Source: CAG-611 sp964487215 (lineage in GTDB: Bacteria; Bacillota_I; Bacilli_A; RF39; UBA660). From it: a stretch of DNA of 29,031 bases. Shown piece by piece: positions 23,554 to 29,031 of this stretch (the first letter of the stretch is position 1; each line of letters opens with the position of its first letter). The position numbers were made by a program, and so were the translations under genes. Location: assembly GCA_964487215.1 (NCBI GenBank), contig CAZAPU010000004.1, forward strand, positions 1 through 29,031, read 5' to 3'. Under the pieces are notes generated by a model, which was not told the origin of the DNA, did no database searches, and was given only the letters and a program-made list of their open reading frames with translations.

Positions 23554-23892
23554 ATCAATTCTATCAAATGTCCTTTTTGGATTCTCAGATAATTTTTCAA
23601 ATAATTTGGGATGATTTCTTAATTCTTTAATTATTTCTATTTCTTCATTAGCCATCATTAATCCATATTCTGTCTTTGCTGAAGATACGACATATTTATC
23701 ATTTCCAATTAAATATTCTAGAGAAACATTTAAAATTTTTGATAAGGAAATTAAATTTTTACTACTTGGTTTCTTTATTTCTCTTTCCCAATTACATACA
23801 CTTACTTTTGAAACACCAATTAAATTTCCTAATTCTTCTTGTGAAAGTTTTCTTTCTTTTCTAACTTCTCTAATCCTTGCTCCTAAAAACAT
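23539..23892 (-). CDS. XRE-family DNA-binding regulator
   Basis: This 117-residue cytoplasmic protein has an N-terminal HTH_3 domain (about 4-60): ARIREVRKERKLSQEELGNLIGVS with SVCNWEREIKKPS as the recognition helix region and LSKILNVSLEYLIG closing the five-helix bundle. The remaining 50 residues are helical and of unknown role, perhaps dimerisation. GAGGTGAT lies upstream of the ATG. The 120-base region before it holds three TTGCWAA motifs that could be its own operator. It sits between SSB and deoA. It might control the neighbouring salvage genes or the T4SS, but nothing in the sequence proves a target. Confidence 0.9.
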   Translation of the reverse strand: MFLGARIREVRKERKLSQEELGNLIGVSKVSVCNWEREIKKPSSKNLISLSKILNVSLEYLIGNDKYVVSSAKTEYGLMMANEEIEIIKELRNHPKLFEKLSENPKRTFDRIDKNLF

Positions 23893-23941
23893 GACATCAC
23901 CTCAATTTTTATAATTAACAATTTTATTATAAAAAATTAAG

Positions 23942-23999
23942 TTGCTAAATTTGTCGTTATTAGCCTAAAGTTTAATTTTGCTAATAATAATTTTGCAAA
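23942..23999. other. Candidate operator: three TTGCWAA repeats upstream of the XRE gene
   Basis: TTGCTAA at 23942-23948, TTGCTAA at 23978-23984 and TTGCAAA at 23993-23999 occur in one orientation, with a TTAGCCTAA between the first two. They lie upstream of the XRE start. They may be repressor sites, but such short AT-rich motifs can occur by chance. Confidence 0.3.
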
Positions 24000-24012
24000 T
24001 ACAATATCACAA

Positions 24013-24342
24013 TTATTTGGTATTTTTATTATTTGATAGAAAAGTTACTTTTTCTGCTATTACAATTGTACTATATATTTTTTTATCATCTTTTTCATAA
24101 ACACTTGTTTCTATTCTTCCTTTAATGCCAATTATATCCCCTTTATTACAATATTCTGTTGTATTCTCTGCTACTCCTTTCCATAAAGTACAATCAATAA
24201 AATCAGTTTCATATTCTCCATGAACATTTTTATAACTTCTTGGTACTGCTAAAGTAATCTTGGTTACCTTATTTCCATTTTCAGTTTCATTAAGTTCTGG
24301 ATTTCTTACTAATCTTCCTACTAAAACAACTTGATTTAACAT
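24013..24342 (-). CDS. ssb: Single-stranded DNA-binding protein, short form without acidic tail
   Basis: This is an OB-fold SSB of only 109 residues. It starts MLNQVVLVGRLVRNPE, then KVTKITLAVPRSYKN, ETDFIDCTLWKGVAENTTEY and KGDIIGIKGRIET, the standard SSB core. The protein ends right after the fold (SNNKNTK). It lacks the acidic DDDIPF-type C-terminal tip that recruits partners in the main replication SSB. In this it resembles the shorter SsbB type used in competence or found on mobile elements. AAAGGAGG precedes the ATG strongly, and a TTGTAA/TATTCT promoter lies at 24365-24393. The main replicative SSB, if another, is outside the window. Confidence 0.9.
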   Translation of the reverse strand: MLNQVVLVGRLVRNPELNETENGNKVTKITLAVPRSYKNVHGEYETDFIDCTLWKGVAENTTEYCNKGDIIGIKGRIETSVYEKDDKKIYSTIVIAEKVTFLSNNKNTK

Positions 24343-24364
24343 AATTTCCTCCTTTCTGTTACAT

Positions 24365-24393
24365 AGAATAATTTAAAAAATTAATCATTACAA
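24365..24393 (-). promoter_or_regulatory. Possible ssb promoter
   Basis: TTGTAA (24388-24393), 17 bases and TATTCT (24365-24370) on the minus strand precede the strong ribosome site of ssb. Each hexamer has mismatches, so this is tentative. Confidence 0.4.
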
Positions 24394-24426
24394 ATGAGTA
24401 ATTTATGGTTTTTAAATTTTATTAAA

Positions 24427-24459
24427 TAAAAAAAAACACTTTTTATTCTAATAAAAAGT
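24427..24459 (-). terminator. Terminator of the suf operon
   Basis: ACTTTTTAT (24438-24446) and ATAAAAAGT (24451-24459) form a perfect 9-bp stem with a TCTA loop, followed on the minus strand by G and a run of T. It lies about 47 bases after the sufB stop. Confidence 0.8.
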
Positions 24460-24505
24460 ATTTTTAAATCTTCATTATTTATCTAATATATAAGTTTCAA
24501 AGTTT

Positions 24506-25813
24506 TTAAAAATTTTGTTTCAACAATCCATTTAATTCTACAGCATATTCCATAGGTAATTCTTCTTTAAAACGATCTGCAAAACCAATTATAATTAATT
24601 CAATAGCTTTTTCTCTTGATAATCCTCTACTCATTAAATAAAATAATTTTTCTTCACTTATTTTTGAAACAGTTGCTTCATGTTCTATAAATGATGTTTT
24701 AGAATCACATATATTATTTTGAATTGTATCACTAGAAGATAATTCATCTAATATTAAAGTGTCACATTTTACTAATGCTTCAGAATTAGCAGCATTTTTA
24801 TCTATAAATACTTTCCCTCTATAATTTGAACTACCACCATTCATTGCAATTGATTTTGATATTATATTACTCTTAGTATTCTTTCCAAGATGTATCATTT
24901 TAGCTCCAGTATCCTGCTCTTGTTTATCTTTTGCAACACTTATTGTAATACAAGTACCATTAGAATTGTCTCCTTTTAAAATACAGGCTGGATATTTCAT
25001 ATTTTTATATGATCCAATATTACCATCTATCCATTCCATACTACCATTTTCTTCTACTACTGCTCTTTTTGTAACAAGATTATAAACTGTACTACTCCAA
25101 TTTTGAATAGTTGTATAACGACATTTACTATTCTTTCCAACATATATTTCTACCACTGCAGCATGTAAATTACTTTCACTATAATTTCTAGCAGTACAAC
25201 CTTCAATATAATGTAAATCACTATTATCATCTACTATAATTAAAGTCCTCTCAAATTGTCCTAACTTTTCACTTGATATTCTAAAATAACTTTGTAATGG
25301 TCTATCTAATTTGGTATTTTTAGGAATATAAATAAAACTACCACCAGAAAATACAGCACCATTTAAAGCCACAAATTTATTTTCATCATATTTTACAATT
25401 GTTGAAAAATACTTTTTAACAAGTTCTGGATATTTTTTAAATGCTTCTTCAATGGATGTAAATATAACATTTTTATTTTTTAATTCTTCAAGCATTGAAT
25501 GATATATTACTTCACTTTGATATTGTACTCCGATACCATCCATATATTTTTCTGATGATACAACTCCTAAACTACAAAATTCATCTTTTACATTTTTATT
25601 TATTTTATCCCATGAGTCACTTATATTATCAATATTACTTTCATAATATATAATATCATCAAAATTAATATTTAATGAAGGCCCAAAAGAAGGTAAATCT
25701 ATATCTTTAAATTTTTCGTAACTTCTTAAACGAAAATCTAAAGCAAACTTATCTTCATTCTTTAAATTTGAAATAGTTTTTATATTTTCTTCATTTAGAC
25801 CTTTTATTTGCAT
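24506..25813 (-). CDS. sufB: Fe-S cluster assembly scaffold subunit SufB
   Basis: SufB is the scaffold subunit of the SufBCD complex, where iron-sulfur clusters are built. The 435 residues carry YIEGCTARNYSESNLHAAVVE, the Cys-containing core motif near residue 205. YRGKVFIDKNAANSEALVKCDTL and HEATVSKISEEKLFYLMSRGLS follow at the C-terminus. The end PMEYAVELN is as in the family. The usual N-terminal part (FALDFRLRSYEKF, GVQYQSEVIYH) is present. Its start lies 5 bases after sufU, and the operon terminator follows. It is the last gene of the SUF operon, the normal position in Bacillota. Confidence 0.96.
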   Translation of the reverse strand: MQIKGLNEENIKTISNLKNEDKFALDFRLRSYEKFKDIDLPSFGPSLNINFDDIIYYESNIDNISDSWDKINKNVKDEFCSLGVVSSEKYMDGIGVQYQSEVIYHSMLEELKNKNVIFTSIEEAFKKYPELVKKYFSTIVKYDENKFVALNGAVFSGGSFIYIPKNTKLDRPLQSYFRISSEKLGQFERTLIIVDDNSDLHYIEGCTARNYSESNLHAAVVEIYVGKNSKCRYTTIQNWSSTVYNLVTKRAVVEENGSMEWIDGNIGSYKNMKYPACILKGDNSNGTCITISVAKDKQEQDTGAKMIHLGKNTKSNIISKSIAMNGGSSNYRGKVFIDKNAANSEALVKCDTLILDELSSSDTIQNNICDSKTSFIEHEATVSKISEEKLFYLMSRGLSREKAIELIIIGFADRFKEELPMEYAVELNGLLKQNF

Positions 25814-25818
25814 ATTTA

Positions 25819-26235
25819 TTACATCTTTTCTATTATTTTTTCTATAGCCTTAGTTGGCAATAATGCACAAGTTTTACGGTTTGGTTGTAAATATATTTCA
25901 TCATAAACCAATAAATCTTTTAATATATCTTTATTATATTCTTCTTCATTAATCATAGCTTCATAGTTTTTCAAAAGTTCTTTTATTTCTTCTTTATTTT
26001 TACCTACGATCATCCTATTAATAATTGATGTAGCACTTGTTGATATTGCACAAGCTTCTCCATCAAAATAAATATTTTCGATAATTCCATTATTTATTTT
26101 AAAGTATATATCTAAATTATCTATACAACTTTCGTTATTTGTATTTATTTTAATATAATCTCCTACTGGAACAGTTTTATTATAGGGATGATTATAATTA
26201 TCTAATATTATTTCTCTTCTTAATTCTTTATCCAT
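25819..26235 (-). CDS. sufU: SufU sulfur-transfer protein
   Basis: SufU accepts persulfide sulfur from SufS and feeds it to the scaffold. The 138 residues have Cys37 (NESCIDN), Asp39, Cys62 (GEACAIS) and Cys123 (RKTCALLP). The gap of 61 residues between the last two Cys is the long SufU form, not IscU. The first motif normally reads NPTCGD, so Gly is replaced by Ile here, while Cys and Asp keep their spacing. It lies one base downstream of sufS and 5 bases before sufB. Confidence 0.93.
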   Translation of the reverse strand: MDKELRREIILDNYNHPYNKTVPVGDYIKINTNNESCIDNLDIYFKINNGIIENIYFDGEACAISTSATSIINRMIVGKNKEEIKELLKNYEAMINEEEYNKDILKDLLVYDEIYLQPNRKTCALLPTKAIEKIIEKM

Positions 26236-26236
26236 T

Positions 26237-27433
26237 TTATATCACTTCTCTAAATATATTTTCACTATTCTTTAATACTTTAATTAGTTCATCAATTTCT
26301 TCTTTTGTATTATAAAGATAAAATGAAAGACGACAAGTATTTTTTATTCCTAATTCATCTTTTAAAATCTTTGCACAGTGGTTCCCTGCTCTGACACAAA
26401 TATTATATTTGCTTAAATAAATTGCAGTATCTTGTGCAAAAACATTATCTATATTAAATAAAACTGTACTTGACTCTGTATTTTTATTATATACTTTTAC
26501 ATTTTTTATATCTTTTAATTTATCTAGTAAATATTGCTTTAATTCAATTTCGTGTTTGTGAATATTTTCTATTCCAATATTATTAATATAATCAATAGCT
26601 GTACCAAATCCTATAACTCCTGCAATATTTTGGGTACCTGCTTCAAGTCTAGTTGGAAGCATTTTAAATTCCATAACACCAGTAGATTCAAAAGAACTAT
26701 TCATTCCTCCTCCAAAACATATAGGAATCATTTGATCTAATAAATCATATCTACCATAAAGAACACCAACACCTGTTGGCCCAAACATCTTATGAGCCGA
26801 AAATGCTAAAAAATCACAATTGAATTCTTTTACATCAGTTTTAATATGTGGAACACTTTGAGCACCATCTATCACAAAATAAATGTCTCTTTCTTTACAA
26901 AATGATCCAATTTTTTTAACATCTCTTGTATCACCAATAGTATTTGTTATATGTGCTATTGATATCACTTTTGTTTTTTTTGTAACAATTTTTTCTAAAT
27001 TATCCATAGTTATAGTTAAATTTTCATCTAAAGGAATATATTTAATAACTATACCAATATCTTTTTCTAATTCTAACCAAGGTAATACATTTGATGCATG
27101 TTCTGCTTTGGTAAGAATTACTTCATCACCTTTTTTTAATTTATATTTCATAAACCCAAAAACAATCATATTTAAACTTTCTGTTGTCCCTTTTGTAAAA
27201 ATTATTTCTTCATCTTTATTTGCATTAATAAATTTTCTTGTTTTTGTTCTAACACCCTCATATAGTTTATCAACTATTAAACTTAAATTATAGTCTCCTC
27301 TATGAGCATTTGCTGTATAATTTTTATAATAATCAACAATTGAATCAACAACAACTTGTGGCTTAAATGTAGTTGCACCATTATCGAAATATATTACATT
27401 ATTTTCTAACATAGGAAAATCATCTCTATTCAT
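26237..27433 (-). CDS. sufS: Cysteine desulfurase SufS
   Basis: This PLP enzyme removes sulfur from cysteine as a persulfide for cluster assembly. The family marks are DNGATTFKP near the N-terminus, the HRGDYNLS motif, KAEHASN, SAHKMFGPTG with the PLP-binding Lys, TRLEAGTQNIAG, and RAGNHCAKI with the catalytic Cys. The start was moved from an upstream ATG to 27433 because GGAGGTG lies 6 bases before it. It lies 5 bases after sufD and is followed directly by sufU. Confidence 0.96.
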   Translation of the reverse strand: MNRDDFPMLENNVIYFDNGATTFKPQVVVDSIVDYYKNYTANAHRGDYNLSLIVDKLYEGVRTKTRKFINANKDEEIIFTKGTTESLNMIVFGFMKYKLKKGDEVILTKAEHASNVLPWLELEKDIGIVIKYIPLDENLTITMDNLEKIVTKKTKVISIAHITNTIGDTRDVKKIGSFCKERDIYFVIDGAQSVPHIKTDVKEFNCDFLAFSAHKMFGPTGVGVLYGRYDLLDQMIPICFGGGMNSSFESTGVMEFKMLPTRLEAGTQNIAGVIGFGTAIDYINNIGIENIHKHEIELKQYLLDKLKDIKNVKVYNKNTESSTVLFNIDNVFAQDTAIYLSKYNICVRAGNHCAKILKDELGIKNTCRLSFYLYNTKEEIDELIKVLKNSENIFREVI

Positions 27434-27438
27434 AATTT

Positions 27439-28164
27439 TCACCTCCAATTATTATTTAAATCTTGCAAAATTAAATTTTTACAAGAAAAGTCTATATCCA
27501 TATTACTTGTAAGAAAAGCTTTAGCTAATAGTTTTTCACTTGATTCTAAAGATAAACCTCTACTTTTTAAATAAAACAATTCTTCATTTTTAAAATGTCC
27601 GATATAAGCAGAATGATTAGCAATTATATCATTATTATCAATAAGTAAATTAGGTTTAATAGAAGAATTATTGTCATCCATTAATATAATTTTACTATCT
27701 TGAATTGTATTAACTGCAACACTATTTTTATTAGCAATACAATTAACTATAAAATCTAATTTATTATTTGTCATATTTAATCCATTAGATATTATTTTAC
27801 TTGTTGTATTTTTATCATGATCAATATTAATTAAATAAGTGTTATCAGTAAAATTCAAACAAGAATACTTATAAACTAATTTACTATTTTCATTTAATTT
27901 TATATTTGTAACTAAACTGCAATCAAAAGAAAATCTATTCATTATTAAATCACTATCTTTTAATATTTCATATTTATTATTAATATTTGTATTATTATAA
28001 TATTCAAATATTTTTACAGTGTTTGAGATAATAAAATTGTAATTATTTGTAGTATTCTTATATATAATGCAAATATCTTGATCTTCTAAAAATATATCTT
28101 TATCTTTTATATTTAAATCAAAAGTACTACTTATTCTATTGTTTTCTACTTTTATTGTATTCAT
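27439..28164 (-). CDS. sufD: Reduced SufD-like subunit
   Basis: SufD pairs with SufB and SufC in the cluster-assembly complex. This protein is only 241 residues, against about 430 in typical SufD. It keeps a Lys/Asn-rich beta-helix-like core and the C-terminal signature NSSIKPNLLIDNNDIIANHSAYIGHFKNEELFYLKSRGLS (given in pieces: SIKPNLLIDN, NHSAYIGHF, ELFYLKSRGLS), including the conserved His. The N-terminal domain appears missing. The start at 28164 is chosen over a GTG at 28179 because GTGAGG at 28174-28179 lies 9 bases before the ATG. The gap to sufC is 4 bases. Confidence 0.88.
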   Translation of the reverse strand: MNTIKVENNRISSTFDLNIKDKDIFLEDQDICIIYKNTTNNYNFIISNTVKIFEYYNNTNINNKYEILKDSDLIMNRFSFDCSLVTNIKLNENSKLVYKYSCLNFTDNTYLINIDHDKNTTSKIISNGLNMTNNKLDFIVNCIANKNSVAVNTIQDSKIILMDDNNSSIKPNLLIDNNDIIANHSAYIGHFKNEELFYLKSRGLSLESSEKLLAKAFLTSNMDIDFSCKNLILQDLNNNWR

Positions 28165-28168
28165 AATA

Positions 28169-28930
28169 TTAAACCTCACTTACTATATGAGCCTTATCTA
28201 AATACAAATTGTAACCTTCTTTATCTATTTTTGTTGCTAAAGATAAATCACCACTATCTACTATTTTGCCATCTACAAAAACATGAACATATTGTGGTTT
28301 AATAAATTGTAATATTCTAGCATAATGAGTAATTAATAATACTGAAGTATCTGGATTTCCTTTTAAATATTCATTCACATTATCACAAACCACTTTAAGA
28401 CTATCTACATCTAATCCTGAATCTAATTCATCTAAAATAATAAATTTTGGTTTTAACATTTTCATTTGTAGTATCTCATTTTTTTTTCTTTCTCCACCAG
28501 AAAAATTACTATTTATTGATCTATGCATCATAGTTTTGTCAAGTTTTAGATCTTTAAAACTTTGTTCCATTTCAGTAATAAAATCATATAAACCAATTTG
28601 TGTCTCTTCCTTTGAATTTAAGGCACTTCTAATAAACTCACTATTAGTAACTCCTTCTATATCAATAGGATTTTGAAAGGAAAGAAATATACCAAGTTTA
28701 GCTCTTTCATCTGTTGTTAAACTTAATATTGATTTATTTTCACATAAAATATCACCAGATATTATTTTATAATTTTCATCACCCATAATAACTTTTGATA
28801 AAGTTGATTTACCTACTCCATTTGGCCCCATTAACACATGAATTGAACCACTTTTTATATCTAAGTTAAAATCTTTTAATACTTTTTTTACTCCAATATT
28901 TACATTAAGTTTTTTAATTGATACATTCAT
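28169..28930 (-). CDS. sufC: SufC ABC-type ATPase of Fe-S cluster assembly
   Basis: SufC is the ATPase that drives conformational change in SufBCD; it is cytoplasmic and not a transporter. The marks are Walker A GPNGVGKST, the FSGGERKKNEILQM signature, Walker B FIILDELDSGLD and the switch His in ITHYARIL. FLSFQNPIDIEGV is typical of SufC. The start at 28930 is chosen because GGTGAT lies 5 bases before that ATG, rather than the ATG at 28945. It is the first gene of the operon, with a promoter directly upstream. Confidence 0.97.
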   Translation of the reverse strand: MNVSIKKLNVNIGVKKVLKDFNLDIKSGSIHVLMGPNGVGKSTLSKVIMGDENYKIISGDILCENKSILSLTTDERAKLGIFLSFQNPIDIEGVTNSEFIRSALNSKEETQIGLYDFITEMEQSFKDLKLDKTMMHRSINSNFSGGERKKNEILQMKMLKPKFIILDELDSGLDVDSLKVVCDNVNEYLKGNPDTSVLLITHYARILQFIKPQYVHVFVDGKIVDSGDLSLATKIDKEGYNLYLDKAHIVSEV

Positions 28931-28946
28931 AAAAATCACCAACATT

Positions 28947-28975
28947 ATTTTATCACTAAAACCTCATTTTAACAA
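28947..28975 (-). promoter_or_regulatory. suf operon promoter
   Basis: TTGTTA (28970-28975), 17 bases and TAAAAT (28947-28952) on the minus strand lie 16 bases upstream of the sufC ATG, with TG before the -10. No clear IscR-type or other operator is visible in the remaining bases to the window edge. Confidence 0.55.
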
Positions 28976-29031
28976 GAAAAAAGACCAAAAGAACTGCATT
29001 GATAAATTTCTACACGAAATAAAAAGTGGTT

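Noticed and set aside
26883..27293. 136-codon plus-strand ORF opposite sufS
   Set aside because: Antisense to a fully conserved sufS with no ribosome site or family resemblance.
1..29031. Mycoplasma code (TGA as Trp)
   Set aside because: TGA ends several genes at the expected family length (deoA, the TrsD-like gene, the repeat protein) and Trp is encoded by TGG.
1..29031. CRISPR array, tRNA or rRNA genes
   Set aside because: No regularly spaced direct repeats and no cloverleaf or rRNA-like sequence were seen; the only tandem repeat is inside a coding region.
28976..29031. A further gene or riboswitch upstream of the suf promoter
   Set aside because: Only about 55 bases remain before the window edge and nothing recognisable is in them.

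Overview
The window looks like a chromosomal segment of a very AT-rich, low-GC Gram-positive bacterium of the Bacillota or Mycoplasmatota (gut Tenericutes) type. The signs are A/T-ending codons throughout, AGGAG-type ribosome sites, a SUF operon of the Firmicutes layout (sufC-sufD-sufS-sufU-sufB), a Firmicutes-type ParE, and a Gram-positive type IV secretion system (T4SS) with PrgI- and TrsD-like parts and cell-wall hydrolase domains. TGA is used as a stop (for example at 1431-1433, 10821-10823 and 22250-22252) and Trp is TGG, so this is not the Mycoplasma code. A 10-base N run at 3101-3110 inside parE shows that this is a scaffolded draft assembly.

Layout. 1-2224 holds the start of ftsY (minus strand), a small repeat protein, and rpsD with a perfect-consensus promoter and a structured leader. 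2256-6912 is a minus-strand housekeeping block: a sugar-phosphate transferase, parE (with the assembly gap), rmuC, a VTT/DedA-type membrane protein and a rhodanese. 6983-20954 is a 14-kb T4SS locus on the minus strand. In transcription order it encodes: a dockerin/cohesin-like surface protein, a VirB2-like two-helix protein, a three-domain wall hydrolase, a lipoprotein, a second VirB2-like protein, a VirB6-like protein with a large Cys-containing loop, a PrgI/VirB3-like protein, a TrsD-like protein, VirB4 and VirD4. 21067-24342 holds a two-ORF HExxH protein that may be joined by a -1 frameshift, a pyrimidine-nucleoside phosphorylase, an XRE regulator and a short SSB. 24506-28930 is the sufCDSUB operon.

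How it fits together. The T4SS has all the motors and channel parts expected of a Gram-positive conjugation machine. No relaxase, integrase, att site or replication gene is visible, and ordinary genes flank it on both sides. I read it as either a decayed or domesticated conjugative element, or a dedicated secretion/DNA-transfer machine. Its most unusual parts are the surface protein carrying both a dockerin and a cohesin-like domain, and the hydrolase combining a degenerate M23, a CHAP and a C39-like domain. Intergenic spaces are tiny, and several contain an intrinsic terminator overlapping the next gene's promoter. No tRNA, rRNA, CRISPR array or insertion sequence was seen, and no stretch longer than 300 bases lacks a gene.
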